Source: Bartonella sp. DB5-6
GTDB taxonomy: Bacteria > Pseudomonadota > Alphaproteobacteria > Rhizobiales > Rhizobiaceae
Assembly: GCF_000278115.1 (NCBI RefSeq)
Contig: NZ_JH725116.1
Location: 144,786 to 208,785, forward strand
Length of the DNA: 64,000 bases
Direction: 5' to 3'
Part shown: in pieces, positions 16,955-27,356 of the stretch
How the letters are laid out: the number at the start of each line of letters is the position of its first letter
How positions within the stretch are numbered: the first letter of the stretch is position 1
The notes under the pieces: generated by a model
Database searches by the model: none
Told to the model about the DNA's origin: nothing
What the model saw: the letters and a program-made list of their open reading frames with translations, nothing else
Translations under genes and position numbers: made by a program

Positions 16955-17329
16955 ATGCTTACATCCTTTGGTAAAATTTTACGCAAACTTCGCATTGATC
17001 ACTCAGAACGTCTCTTAGATATGGCTAAGAAATTAGACATATCTGTAGCATTTTTATCTTCTGTAGAAATTGGCAAAAGATCTGTTCCTGTAGGACTGGA
17101 GGAAAAGATCATAGAGCTCTATGGTTTAGATAAAGCTATGGCTTCTCTCTTAAAAAAAGCAGCCTATTCTTGTCGAAAAAGCATCATAATAAAGCCTTCT
17201 ACTCCGTTGCAACGCGAAACTGTTGTTGCGTTTATGAGACTTTTAGATGGCTTACATCAAGAAGCGTTAGCAGACTTCAAAGAAACATTAGAAACATTGT
17301 GCGAAGCGTGCTTTATAGAGAAATGTTAG
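16955..17329 (+). CDS. XRE-family HTH transcriptional regulator
   Basis: 124 aa. Residues ~5-60 form a helix-turn-helix of the XRE/Cro type (LRKLRIDHSERLLDMAKKLD, ISVAFLSSVEIGKRSVP). The recognition helix is followed by a helical C-terminal part (ETVVAFMRLLDGLHQEALAD) probably used for dimerisation. It is the last gene of the prophage segment and is preceded by a perfect palindrome. It may be a phage repressor or an orphan antitoxin-type regulator; no toxin is adjacent. Confidence 0.75.
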   Translation: MLTSFGKILRKLRIDHSERLLDMAKKLDISVAFLSSVEIGKRSVPVGLEEKIIELYGLDKAMASLLKKAAYSCRKSIIIKPSTPLQRETVVAFMRLLDGLHQEALADFKETLETLCEACFIEKC

Positions 17330-17417
17330 AAAATCCTATTCCCCAACTTTTATCTATGTATCCCGAACCTTAAAAAAGATTATAAAGATCAATTGATTAT
17401 ATAGATCAAAATAAAGT

Positions 17418-18095
17418 TTGTTACTCAGCTTTGGCGCTTTAAAATCGCTCAAAGCTAGTGATTTAACTATGGTGCTCGCCACTATTCCAGGTATTACCTA
17501 TATATTGGGTGCACTGACTCATGGCCTTGAGTTTTCATGGCTGAAGCTTGGCGGGGTGATAATTGTTAGTGTAGCAGCTGTAGCATTCAATATAAACAGT
17601 GTAGAGGATGGATATTATAGCTTGATAGGGATAGGTCTTGCTTTAATAGCAGCACTTTCTTACTCTATTTATGGCTTGTTGTCTAAACGTTATCTTAAAA
17701 ATTTACCTTTGCTATCCGCACTGGCTTGGATTACTACAATTTCTGCAGCATCATTTATGCCATTATTCATTTTTGATTCTGCTCCACTATTACATCTTAA
17801 GTTAGAAGATATATTTAAGATATTGATTTTAGGAGCCTTTTTATCTGCACCAGGTTACGTATTGTACCAAAAAGTTTTAGCCGAAGGAGGCGTATTATAC
17901 GCCAATACTATCGGTGTATTAGCTCCTTTTGCAGTAGTGGCATGTGAATGGATAATTGGTTCTAGAACTTCTCTAAGTGCTATCAAAATAATTGCTATGA
18001 TTGTAGTTGTTATAGGGATGATACTCTTATTTATAGATGCATCAAAAGTATCTGGATGGCAACTGAAACACCGTTCCAAAAATTCTAAATTATAA
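17418..18095 (+). pseudogene. EamA/DMT-family exporter, N-terminus missing
   Basis: 225 aa of an EamA drug/metabolite transporter: hydrophobic segments beginning with LATIPGITYILGALTHGLEF, then six or seven more membrane helices to the Lys/Arg-rich C-terminus. Family members are usually ~290-300 aa with ten helices, so about the first 65-70 residues (two or three helices) are absent. The only start is a TTG without a convincing ribosome site, and the frame is closed just upstream. The break lies close to the right end of the prophage segment, suggesting recombination or insertion removed the 5' end. It was probably co-transcribed with the ATP-grasp gene as a biosynthesis-plus-export pair. Confidence 0.7.
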
Positions 18096-18107
18096 GGAAA
18101 AAATAAA

Positions 18108-19373
18108 ATGAAAAAATTGGCGTTAGTTTGACAGCGTAATGCAAAACTACCCTTTATATTTGAAGCTGCGAAAGCAGCTAACATCGAATTAGTAATGATT
18201 TATGATATCGCTGAAAATGCACCTATTCAACTACCTGCGGCAGTAACTTCAACTTAGTAGCTTCCTGTTTTTGATCATCCAGACTTAGCTCTAGACGCTT
18301 TTGCATCCGGAGTGAAAGAACGCAATATTGGTGGGGTTATGACTCTTTGCGAAGAAGCCATTATATGGACAGCTTTAGCTGCAAAAAAAATCAATACTCC
18401 CAGTATTGAGCCAGAAGTAGCGGCATTAACTCGGAACAAATATCTAATGCGTCAAGCTTTTGTTAAAGCAGGGCTTAGAACACCAAGATTTTTTTATATA
18501 GATAATCCAGAAGATTTATCACAAGCCCATACTTTGGGTTGGCCGCTAGTCATTAAACCCGTTTTTGGAGCTGGTAGTATAGGCGTAATGTTAGCTAAAA
18601 ATTCTGAAGAATTTCCTGATCTCATCAAAGCGGTATGGAATATTCAGCATAAAGATATGGCACGTTTCAACTATGAAAATAAATCTGTAGGTTTAGTAGT
18701 AGAACAGTATTTACCAGGAAAAGAGTTTGTTGTGGAATGCTTTGTCGATACAGCAGGTGTACACGTTTTGGCCGTTGGAGACAAGGGACAACCTGAAAGA
18801 CCATGGTTCGAAGAAACAATTTATCGTCAACGCCGTGATATAGACAATCCTTTAATTATTGCTTTATGTAAGGCAGCATGCTCTGGGGTTAAAGCTCTTG
18901 GTATAAATATGGGAGCTGCTCATGTAGAGCTACGCTTAGATGCCAATAACTTACCTTATGTAATTGAGATCGGCGCTCGTATAGGTGGGTCAGGTGTTTC
19001 CCATTTTATTGTGGAGCAAGGTACAGGGATTTCATTTGGAAAACTGTGCATGAATGCTGCTTTAGCTGAACAAAACTTAGAGCTTCCGGATGTACTCCCA
19101 GCTGAAAAAGTGGCTGCAAATTACATTATTCCTCTTCGTGGTCATGGACGGTTTTCTGGATTTTCAGGTTTAGATAAGGTTGTACAGCATCCACTAACTG
19201 CTAGAACTATCATTTTCTTTGAAATTGATCATATTTCACCACCTCCACCAGCATTCGGTGGATATCCTGGTTTTATTTTCTCTGTTCATGCCTCAAACGA
19301 AGAAGCTCGCGATTACCATAAATGGCTTGATGATACCTTAAGCATCATATGGAAAGACCACGTTTATCAATAG
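18108..19373 (+). pseudogene. ATP-grasp ligase with three in-frame stop codons
   Basis: The full frame starts at ATG 18108 (SD-like AAGGAAA) and would give 421 residues. It is broken by TGA at 18129 and the tandem TAG TAG at 18255-18260, and is then intact from GTG 18312 (353 aa). The intact part is a carboxylate-amine ligase ATP-grasp domain: RNKYLMRQAFVKAGLRTPRF, WPLVIKPVFGAGSIGV, VVEQYLPGKEFVVECFVD, AAHVELRLD and YVIEIGARIGGSG. The family includes L-amino-acid ligases and carbamoyl-phosphate synthase-like enzymes. The pre-ATP-grasp N-domain cannot be made as one chain. It is either dead or translated from the internal start. Confidence 0.75.
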
Positions 19374-19375
19374 CT

Positions 19376-19490
19376 CAATAGAGATATTTTCCCTTGCCTT
19401 TAACTTTGATATAAGTCTCATCGATACAGACAGAGCCCAATGCGGTTTTCTAAAATTTCGCAAACACTGTGGGCAGTAATGGTGGAATGG
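19376..19490 (-). mobile_element. IS6-family transposase remnant
   Basis: On the minus strand one frame reads KTALGSVCIDETYIKVKGKG and then KYLY, the region of the first catalytic Asp of IS6/IS26-type DDE transposases (DETYIKVKGKWxYLYRAxD). The frame is closed by a TAG (the complement of CTA at 19451) upstream and by a stop right after YLY. Only a scrap remains, abutting the end of the ATP-grasp gene. No terminal inverted repeats were found. Confidence 0.6.
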
Positions 19491-19753
19491 AATTTTTTTT
19501 AAATTCAACACATCTAGTTTTTAGATTAAGTCCAATACTTTAAAAAAATTGTTCTGACAGTTGTTGCTGAATATAAACAAGGCGTTCACCATTGTCTTGT
19601 TTGTAAAATAGACATGAAATATAGTCTTAAATCAGATTGATGCTGGTAAGATTTTTCTTTTTTAGGGCAGGGACGGAGGCCAAGTTAAACCTCATTGAGA
19701 GGTATAGAATTTAGAAAAACCAGTTTTTTTTGAAAATATCAGAGGTAAATAAT

Positions 19754-20536
19754 ATGCGTGAAATTTTGAATCAGTTTGATATGCAATTGAATAAAAATAA
19801 CCCTGTTCAAAAGACTCAAAATTTTTCATGTCAGTCGCTACTAAAACGATTTTATAAAGAAGTGAAAACTTTGTGTGAAGAAGAAGGTTTTTCTATATTG
19901 TTGGATGGATGTCCAGTTAAAACACCGGCAAGACGCCATTTTCTTGTACCTACAGAAGCATTTGCTACATTAGTGGCACAAGAGTTTGAAAGCCAAAAGC
20001 AAGTTATTGATCCAGCAAAAATGCCGGTTACGCGTTTGGTTAACACTGTTATTGATGGTATAGCTGATGATATGCAGGTTGTTTTTGAAGATCTATTACG
20101 TTTTGTTGCATGCGATATGATGTTTTATCGCGCACAAACACCAAAAGAGCTGGTGGAGCGACAACGTGAACAGTGGGATCCTTTATTGGATTGGGCAGAA
20201 GAAAAACTTGGTGCACGGTTTCAGGTGACAGAAGGTCTTATGCATGTTGAACAATCTCGGGAATCTATCCAAGCAGTGAGTAATTATTTACGTCAAGTTG
20301 AGTCTCCTTATACGCTTGCTGCGCTTCATACAATGACAACCTTAACAGGATCAGCTCTTATTGCTCTGGCTGTTACTGCGGGGAATTTTGATGCTGATCA
20401 TGCTTGGGATACTGCTCATTTAGATGAAGATTGGTTGATGGAACAGTGGGGTGTTGATGAAGAAGCAGTGACACGTCGTGCTCATAAGAAAGCTGAGTTT
20501 AATGCTGCTGCTACAATTGTTACAACTTGTTTGTAA
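19754..20536 (+). CDS. ATP12-family F1-ATPase assembly chaperone
   Basis: 260 aa. Family features are visible in order: LKRFYKEVKTLCEEEGFSIL, the RRHFLVPTEAFATLVAQEFE stretch, MPVTRLVNTVIDGI, MMFYRAQTPKELVERQREQW and DPLLDWAEEKLGARF, then TMTTLTGSALIALAV. In mitochondria ATP12 helps load F1 alpha; the alphaproteobacterial homologue is presumed to act in F1 assembly in the cytoplasm. I start at ATG 19754 with AGAGGT upstream rather than at the TTG 24 bases earlier. It stands alone, convergent with the next gene. Confidence 0.88.
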   Translation: MREILNQFDMQLNKNNPVQKTQNFSCQSLLKRFYKEVKTLCEEEGFSILLDGCPVKTPARRHFLVPTEAFATLVAQEFESQKQVIDPAKMPVTRLVNTVIDGIADDMQVVFEDLLRFVACDMMFYRAQTPKELVERQREQWDPLLDWAEEKLGARFQVTEGLMHVEQSRESIQAVSNYLRQVESPYTLAALHTMTTLTGSALIALAVTAGNFDADHAWDTAHLDEDWLMEQWGVDEEAVTRRAHKKAEFNAAATIVTTCL

Positions 20537-20580
20537 ATTCAGTTTTTCTTCTGTTGTTTATGCTCGCGCTCTTTTCCAAA

Positions 20581-21123
20581 TCATAGTATTTTCATAATTT
20601 TTTGCGGATTGATTTTAATCTTTTCAAGTCCAGGAAATGCTTCATTGCTTATATTTAAGATAGCTTCGTCATTACCGCGGATAAAATACCACTGCTTGTT
20701 GTAAAGAAGGGCAATAATTTCAGTCTGAATGCAACGCTTTCCAGCATTTGTTACAGTTACAAACTCTACAGGTATAACGAAATAGGGAATATCATTATCA
20801 AGTTTGCCTTCACGTTTTTGTTTTGGATCTATATGGATACTTTCAATTTTATAATTTTCTGCCAACTGCTCTATTTGCTTTTTCATGATTTGTTGGAACT
20901 GCGATTTACTGATATTTTTTTTGGCAGCTAGACTAGCGATGATTTGGGGAGGAATAGCATTTAAGATGGTATCTGTATCGGCATTTTGAATTGCTTCGCT
21001 GTAAGCAGATGTTGCTTTTTCAAGGGTTGTAAGTTCTTGATTGGTAATGGTATAGGCTTGAACTGCTGATATAATAAAAGCAATGCATAAAAGAATGGGA
21101 AAGAGGTAACGAATTCTCAGCAT
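20581..21123 (-). CDS. Exported protein of unknown function
   Basis: 180 aa with a cleavable signal peptide (LFPILLCIAFIISAVQA, probable cut before YTIT). The mature part has a helical N-terminal half (EKATSAYSEAIQNADTDTIL) and a beta-rich C-terminal half (YFVIPVEFVTVTNAGKRC, EIIALLYNKQWYFIRG). The overall pattern is of an NTF2/DUF-like periplasmic domain, but I do not recognise a named family. There is one Cys in the mature chain. It lies downstream of glnA but is separated from it by a strong terminator, so it is probably transcribed on its own. Confidence 0.65.
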   Translation of the reverse strand: MLRIRYLFPILLCIAFIISAVQAYTITNQELTTLEKATSAYSEAIQNADTDTILNAIPPQIIASLAAKKNISKSQFQQIMKKQIEQLAENYKIESIHIDPKQKREGKLDNDIPYFVIPVEFVTVTNAGKRCIQTEIIALLYNKQWYFIRGNDEAILNISNEAFPGLEKIKINPQKIMKIL

Positions 21124-21226
21124 TGGAAACCTTGATAATCGATTTGAGTGGGTTCAACTAAACTTATAAATGAAAAGCACATTGGGAGAAAACTATCGGT
21201 GCCCTTTAAAAATAGGAATATCCACA

Positions 21227-21252
21227 AAAATGGAGGTTTTAACCTCCATTTT
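21227..21252. terminator. Bidirectional intrinsic terminator after glnA
   Basis: AAAATGGAGGTT and AACCTCCATTTT are perfect 12-base arms around a 2-base centre, with A/T runs on both sides, so the hairpin could stop transcription either way. It lies just downstream of glnA. Confidence 0.85.
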
Positions 21253-21279
21253 GAATCAAAAGGAATGACTTTTTATTCT

Positions 21280-22689
21280 TTAAACAGAATAGTACATATC
21301 AAATTCAACAGGATGAGGAGTTGTTTCGTAACGCAAAACTTCTTGCATTTTTACTTGAATAAAGGAATTAATTTGATCATCATCAAAAACGTCACCGGCT
21401 TTAAGAAAACCGCGATCTTTATCAAGTTCTTCAAGTGCTTCGCGTAGACTACTTGAGACTGTAGGGATTTCTTTGCACTCTTTTAAGGGGAGGTCGTAAA
21501 GATCTTTATCCATAGCGTGTCCAGGATGGATTTTATTTTTGATGCCATCAAGACCAGCCATTAAGAGTGCTGCAAACGCCAAATACGGATTTGCTGTTGG
21601 GTCTGGAAAACGAACTTCTACACGTTTTGAATTTGGTGAAGCACTCATAGGAATACGGCAAGATGCAGAACGGTTGCGTGCGGAGTAAGCAAGAAAGACA
21701 GGAGCTTCATAACCAGGAACCAAACGCTTATAGGAATTGGTAGAGGGATTGGTAAAGGCGTTGATTGCTTTTGCGTGCTTAATGATACCGCCGATAAAGA
21801 ACAAGCAAGTCTCCGATAGTCCTGCATATTCATTTCCCGCAAATATTGGTTTTCCATCTTTCCAAATGGATATATGAACATGCATACCTGAGCCGTTGTC
21901 ACCAAAAACTGGTTTTGGCATGAAAGTTGCTGTTTTCCCGTAGCTGTTTGCTATTTGATGCACGACATATTTAAAAATTTGCATCTTATCAGCTTCACGA
22001 ACAAGAGTATCAAAGCGCATACCTAATTCATGCTGGCTTGCTGCTACTTCGTGATGATGTTTTTCAACTTGGACCCCCATATCTTTGAGTGCGGTGAGCA
22101 TTTCAGAGCGCATATCTTGGCAGGAATCGATGGGGGGAACAGGAAGGTACCCTCCCTTCATGCGTGGGCGATGACCCAGATTGCCTATCTCATATTCCAT
22201 ATCGTTATTAGATGGAAGTTCACTTGAATCAAGCTTAAATCCCGTATTGTAAGGATCAGTTTTATAGCGCACATCATCAAAGATAAAAAATTCTGCTTCT
22301 GGACCTACATTGATTGTATCTCCTATTCCTAAAGATTTCATATAAACTTCAGCCCTCTTGGCAATAGAACGAGGATCTCTACGATAAAACTCTCCAGAAA
22401 CAGGATCGAGCACGTCACAAAATATGACTAAAGTAGATTGAGCAAAGAAAGGATCAATATGAGCTGTTTCTGAATCTGGCATCAAAACCATGTCAGATTC
22501 ATGAATCGTTTTCCATCCGGCAATTGAAGAACCATCAAACATAACACCATCGCTAAATGTATCTTCGCTAATTTCTGCGATATCCATTGTTACGTGATGC
22601 AACTTTCCTCGTGGATCGGTAAAACGTAAATCAACAAAACGGATTTCGTTGTCTGCAATCTGTCTGATAATATCTGATGCAGTTGTCAT
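21280..22689 (-). CDS. glnA: Glutamine synthetase, type I
   Basis: 469 aa, the standard GSI length. It catalyses glutamate + NH3 + ATP to glutamine. Visible signatures are [12 protein letters not shown] near residue 55, [12 protein letters not shown], the [17 protein letters not shown]/metal loop, [20 protein letters not shown] and [20 protein letters not shown]. Tyr in [10 protein letters not shown] is the adenylylation site of the alpha/beta-type enzymes, so activity is likely tuned by GlnE with PII. The start is ATG 22689 behind AAGGAAATTGAAT, not the TTG two codons earlier. It is 62 bases downstream of glnB on the same strand, a classic glnBA pair. Confidence 0.97.
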   Translation of the reverse strand: MTTASDIIRQIADNEIRFVDLRFTDPRGKLHHVTMDIAEISEDTFSDGVMFDGSSIAGWKTIHESDMVLMPDSETAHIDPFFAQSTLVIFCDVLDPVSGEFYRRDPRSIAKRAEVYMKSLGIGDTINVGPEAEFFIFDDVRYKTDPYNTGFKLDSSELPSNNDMEYEIGNLGHRPRMKGGYLPVPPIDSCQDMRSEMLTALKDMGVQVEKHHHEVAASQHELGMRFDTLVREADKMQIFKYVVHQIANSYGKTATFMPKPVFGDNGSGMHVHISIWKDGKPIFAGNEYAGLSETCLFFIGGIIKHAKAINAFTNPSTNSYKRLVPGYEAPVFLAYSARNRSASCRIPMSASPNSKRVEVRFPDPTANPYLAFAALLMAGLDGIKNKIHPGHAMDKDLYDLPLKECKEIPTVSSSLREALEELDKDRGFLKAGDVFDDDQINSFIQVKMQEVLRYETTPHPVEFDMYYSV

Positions 22690-22751
22690 ATTCAATTTCC
22701 TTATGTGGGATTGATGTAGATAAAAAAGGTGAAAAATTTTGTTGTTATTTA

Positions 22752-23132
<381 letters not shown>

Positions 23133-23136
23133 TCAC

Positions 23137-23164
23137 ATTATATTGGCAACCGTAAGATGTTCAA
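23137..23164 (-). promoter_or_regulatory. Sigma-70-type promoter of glnBA
   Basis: On the minus strand, TTGAAC (23164-23159) and TATAAT (23142-23137) are separated by 16 bases, about 45 bases before the glnB ATG. No sigma-54 GG-N10-GC site was noticed. Confidence 0.6.
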
Positions 23165-23362
23165 CAGATACTTTGTACACAAAAAGTCAAAAATTATGTT
23201 ACTAGATATTTGGGGGAGAAAGTCTTTCTTGTAGCATAAAAGGAGACGCTGTTATATTTTGATAAAAAATCTACAAGGTTGGTAAAGAATAACAATGACA
23301 TAACTAAAGGACATTTTGCTTTCTTTTTTATTGTAGCACACTGATCTTATAAGAAGAATCGC

Positions 23363-26278
23363 TTAAGACTTGAAATTATATAAAGGTCGGCGTAGCAAAA
23401 TTTTTTTCAAAAATTTTCCCGTATAGGAAGTGGGAACATTCACAATATCTTCAGGACGGCCAACAGCAACAATTTCACCACCACGATCTCCACCTTCTGG
23501 TCCTAAATCAATAATCCAGTCGGCTGTCTTTATAACATCAAGATTATGTTCAATGACGACGACTGTATTACCTTGTTCGACAAGTTCATGTAGCACTTCA
23601 AGTAGTTTAGAAATATCATGGAAATGCAGACCTGTTGTTGGTTCGTCCAAAATGTAGAGTGTACGACCTGTTGTTTTACGTGAAAGTTCTTTAGCAAGTT
23701 TTACACGTTGAGCTTCACCACCAGAAAGTGTTGTGGCTTGTTGTCCTATTTTGATATAGCCGAGACCAACTTTGATAAGGGTCTTCATTTTGTTGTGAAT
23801 GGTAGGAATAGCTTGAAAAAATTCTTCAGCTTTTTCGATTGTCATATCCAAAATATCGGCTATGGATTGTCCTTTAAATTTTACTTCCAACGTTTCTCGA
23901 TTATAGCGTTTTCCTTGGCAGACATCGCAAGTAACATAAACATCAGGTAAAAAGTGCATTTCAATTTTGATAACTCCATCACCTTGACATGCTTCGCAGC
24001 GTCCTCCTTTAACATTAAATGAAAAACGTCCTGCTTGATAACCACGGGCTTTTGACTCTGGAAGTTCGGCAAACCACTCACGGATCGGGGTAAATGCGCC
24101 AGTATAGGTTGCCGGATTAGAGCGTGGGGTGCGTCCAATAGGTGATTGGTTTATATCAATGACTTTATCGAGAAATTCTAATCCTTCAATTTTATCATAG
24201 ATTGCGGGGCTGTGATGGCTTCCCATGATATGGCATGAAGCAGCTTTGAAAAGAGTTTCAATAAGAAATGTTGATTTTCCTCCTCCTGAAACGCCAGTTA
24301 TGCACGTAAAGGTTCCAAGAGGGATATTCGCACTGATATTTTTGAGGTTATTTCCACGCGCTCCGATGACTTTAAGTGTTTTTGATTTCAATATTTTTCG
24401 TCGTTGAGCAGGTACTTTAACAGCTATTTTTCCTGAAAGGTATTGTCCTGTAAGAGAGGATGGATTTTCTATAATTTCTTGCGGTGTGCCTTGCGCTATT
24501 ATTTCTCCACCATGAACACCAGCAGCAGGGCCCATATCAACCACATGGTCTGCAGTAAGAATGGCATCTTCATCATGTTCAACAACAATAACCGTGTTGC
24601 TAAGATCACGTAGATGGCGCAGCATTTTCAGGAGGCGTTCATTATCGCGTTGGTGTAAACCAATGGATGGTTCATCTAAAATATAAAGGACACCTGTAAG
24701 ACCAGAACCAATTTGGGATGCTAATCGGATACGTTGACTTTCTCCACCTGAAAGAGTACCTGAACTCCGAGATAAGGTAAGATATTCAAGTCCTACATGA
24801 TTTAAAAAAGTTAATCGTTCATGAATTTCTTTTAAAATGCGTGTCGCAATACTGTGTTGTTTTTCCGTTAGATATTGAGGAAGATTGGCGAACCAATCAT
24901 TTGCTTTTAGGATAGAAAGTTCTGATATTTGCCCAATATGCATCCCATGGATTTTGACGGCTAGCGCCTCTGGTTTTAAACGATAACCATGACAAGCTGG
25001 GCAGGGAGAAGAAGACATATAACGTTCGATTTCTTCACGGGACAAAGTAGAATCGGTTTCTTTCCATCGCCGCTCCATATTCGGGATAATTCCTTCAAAG
25101 CGTCGAGTTGTTTTATGAAATTTTTGATCATTTTCATAAATAAAGGAGATTTCTTGTTTCTTTGCACCATAGAGAATAGCGCGTTGTGCTTCATCTGAGA
25201 GCGTGCACCATTTATCTGTGAGTTTAAATCCGTAAACTTTGCCTAATGCTTCTAAAGTTTGGCTATAGTAGGGTGAAGATGGTTCAGACCAAGGGGCAAT
25301 TGCTCCTTCTTTTAAGGTAAGATCTTCATTTGGTACGATTCTCTTGGGGTCTACTGCCTTTTTAATGCCAAGCCCGTCGCAAAGAGGGCAAGCACCAAAA
25401 GGGCTATTAAATGAAAAGAGGCGTGGTTCAATCTCAGGGACAGAAAATCCAGAGATGGGACAGGAAAACTTTTCTGAAAAAATAAGCCGTTTGTGGGTTT
25501 CATTTTTTGATTTATGAGCAGATTCTTTCGTGGTTTCTTTTACTCCCAAAGGCTGATCCGCCATTTCAGCAATTGCAAGACCATTGGCTAGCTGTAAACA
25601 GGTTTCTATACTGTCCGCTAAGCGAGAGGAAATATCATTACCTACAACAATGCGGTCTACCACTACATCTATGTCATGTTTATACTTTTTATCAAGGGGA
25701 GGAATATCGGGGATTTCATAGAATTTTCCATTAACTTTAGCGCGCTGGAATCCTTTTTTTAAAAGTTCTGTTAGCTCTTTTTTATATTCTCCCTTTCGTC
25801 CTCGGACGAGAGGTGCCATAATGAAAATCCGTGTACCTTCTTGTAAGGTCATAATTTGATCAACCATTTGGCTTACGGTTTGGCTTTCAATAGGAAGTCC
25901 TGTAGCAGGGGAATGAGGAATACCAATACGTGCAAAGAGAAGGCGCATGTAATCGTGAATTTCAGTGATGGTTCCCACTGTTGAACGGGGGTTGTGGCTA
26001 GTCGTTTTTTGTTCAATGGAGATGGCTGGAGAAAGACCGTCTATTCGATCCACATCTGGTTTTTGCATCACTTCTAGAAATTGGCGTGCGTAGGCAGAAA
26101 GGCTTTCAACGTAGCGGCGTTGGCCTTCTGCGTAAATTGTATCAAAAGCTAAGGATGATTTACCTGATCCAGAAAGTCCCGTGATCACGATTAGTTTGTC
26201 ACGAGGGAGATCGAGATCAATATTTTTAAGGTTATGCTCACGTGCACCGCGGATAGAGATGTATTTTTGATGAGTCAT
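23363..26278 (-). CDS. uvrA: UvrABC excinuclease subunit A
   Basis: 971 aa, the alphaproteobacterial length. It has two ABC ATPase halves: Walker [21 protein letters not shown] near the N-terminus and [15 protein letters not shown] in the second half. Signature and Walker B segments are [16 protein letters not shown] / [13 protein letters not shown] and [16 protein letters not shown] / [12 protein letters not shown]. Zinc-module cysteines are present ([30 protein letters not shown]). The protein dimerises, scans DNA for bulky lesions and loads UvrB in nucleotide excision repair. It is divergent from ssb across 332 bases. Confidence 0.97.
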   Translation of the reverse strand: MTHQKYISIRGAREHNLKNIDLDLPRDKLIVITGLSGSGKSSLAFDTIYAEGQRRYVESLSAYARQFLEVMQKPDVDRIDGLSPAISIEQKTTSHNPRSTVGTITEIHDYMRLLFARIGIPHSPATGLPIESQTVSQMVDQIMTLQEGTRIFIMAPLVRGRKGEYKKELTELLKKGFQRAKVNGKFYEIPDIPPLDKKYKHDIDVVVDRIVVGNDISSRLADSIETCLQLANGLAIAEMADQPLGVKETTKESAHKSKNETHKRLIFSEKFSCPISGFSVPEIEPRLFSFNSPFGACPLCDGLGIKKAVDPKRIVPNEDLTLKEGAIAPWSEPSSPYYSQTLEALGKVYGFKLTDKWCTLSDEAQRAILYGAKKQEISFIYENDQKFHKTTRRFEGIIPNMERRWKETDSTLSREEIERYMSSSPCPACHGYRLKPEALAVKIHGMHIGQISELSILKANDWFANLPQYLTEKQHSIATRILKEIHERLTFLNHVGLEYLTLSRSSGTLSGGESQRIRLASQIGSGLTGVLYILDEPSIGLHQRDNERLLKMLRHLRDLSNTVIVVEHDEDAILTADHVVDMGPAAGVHGGEIIAQGTPQEIIENPSSLTGQYLSGKIAVKVPAQRRKILKSKTLKVIGARGNNLKNISANIPLGTFTCITGVSGGGKSTFLIETLFKAASCHIMGSHHSPAIYDKIEGLEFLDKVIDINQSPIGRTPRSNPATYTGAFTPIREWFAELPESKARGYQAGRFSFNVKGGRCEACQGDGVIKIEMHFLPDVYVTCDVCQGKRYNRETLEVKFKGQSIADILDMTIEKAEEFFQAIPTIHNKMKTLIKVGLGYIKIGQQATTLSGGEAQRVKLAKELSRKTTGRTLYILDEPTTGLHFHDISKLLEVLHELVEQGNTVVVIEHNLDVIKTADWIIDLGPEGGDRGGEIVAVGRPEDIVNVPTSYTGKFLKKILLRRPLYNFKS

Positions 26279-26610
26279 ATTTCACCCTTGGCATATGTGA
26301 CAAAAATTAAGCATCCAAAATAGAATAAAGCTGTTTGTTAGAATTATAACGTGTTTAATTGTTTTTACGAGGGAAAATAATGCAAGTTCTGTGGAAAGAA
26401 AAATGTAAAGAGCAGCTTTTTATTTACTGATGATGTAATAAACTATGCGTTGTTATCATTTTTTGTTATAATTACACGGTAGGGGCTTCTGAAAGGGGTA
26501 GAAAAGTCCATAGGATAGGTCAATTGGTAAATGTGAAAATGATAAGGTCAAGATGGTAACTGCTATACGGCGATGGTCGTTTTGCGAATTAAAATTTTGG
26601 AGTTTATGCG

Positions 26611-27129
26611 ATGGCTGGTAGCCTTAATAAAGTTATTTTGATTGGTAATCTTGGTGCAGATCCTGAAATTCGCCGTTTGAACTCTGGTGATCAAGTAGCA
26701 AATTTACGTATTGCTACTTCAGAAAGTTGGCGAGATCGTAATACAAATGAGCGAAAAGAACGCACTGAGTGGCATAGTATCGTTATTTTTAATGAAAATC
26801 TTGTTAAAGTTGTAGAGCAATATTTAAAAAAAGGCAGCAAAATCTACATTGAAGGTCAGTTACAGACACGAAAATGGCAAGATCAAAATGGGAATGACCG
26901 TTATACAACAGAGGTTGTTTTGCAAAAATACCGTGGTGAATTACAAATGCTTGATGGGCGTGGAGCTGCTGGTGGGGAGCAAATGCAAGGAGTAAATCAG
27001 ACGAGTGGCGGTTATACTAGTGGTGGTTTTGGTGATAGTGGATCAAATAAGAGAAATGCTTTTGATCAAAGCAATAGCCAATTGGGGGAAAGTTTTTCAC
27101 ATAAATTAGATGATGACGTACCTTTTTGA
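26611..27129 (+). CDS. ssb: Single-stranded DNA-binding protein
   Basis: 172 aa. The N-terminal OB fold ([60 protein letters not shown]) is followed by a Gly/Ser/Gln-rich linker and the conserved acidic tip DDDVPF that recruits partner proteins. It coats ssDNA in replication, repair and recombination. It is divergent from uvrA, as in many proteobacteria. I did not find a convincing LexA site (GTTC-N7-GTTC) in the shared upstream region. Confidence 0.97.
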   Translation: MAGSLNKVILIGNLGADPEIRRLNSGDQVANLRIATSESWRDRNTNERKERTEWHSIVIFNENLVKVVEQYLKKGSKIYIEGQLQTRKWQDQNGNDRYTTEVVLQKYRGELQMLDGRGAAGGEQMQGVNQTSGGYTSGGFGDSGSNKRNAFDQSNSQLGESFSHKLDDDVPF

Positions 27130-27356
27130 GAAACTTTAAAGTGTGGTATTAGCGTTGTTTTTTTGAATTGTTCCTTTCAGTTTTTTTAGTTTAGCAAAGT
27201 TAAGTTCTGTTTATTTTATTTGTGCTTTTTAATAAAATAAACAACATGTTGAGAGTTATTGTTAAATTTTTTCTGTCATGGCAGAGGAATTGGCATTTTG
27301 GTGCGTTTTTCGATATAAACAAAACGAAGTGATTCTTTATTGAAAGTCTTAAAGCA

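Noticed and set aside
16955..17329. XRE gene as a member of the Bartonella Brt-RNA/Trp regulator pairs
   Set aside because: Only ~64 bases separate it from the preceding gene, leaving no room for the ~200-nt Brt RNA.
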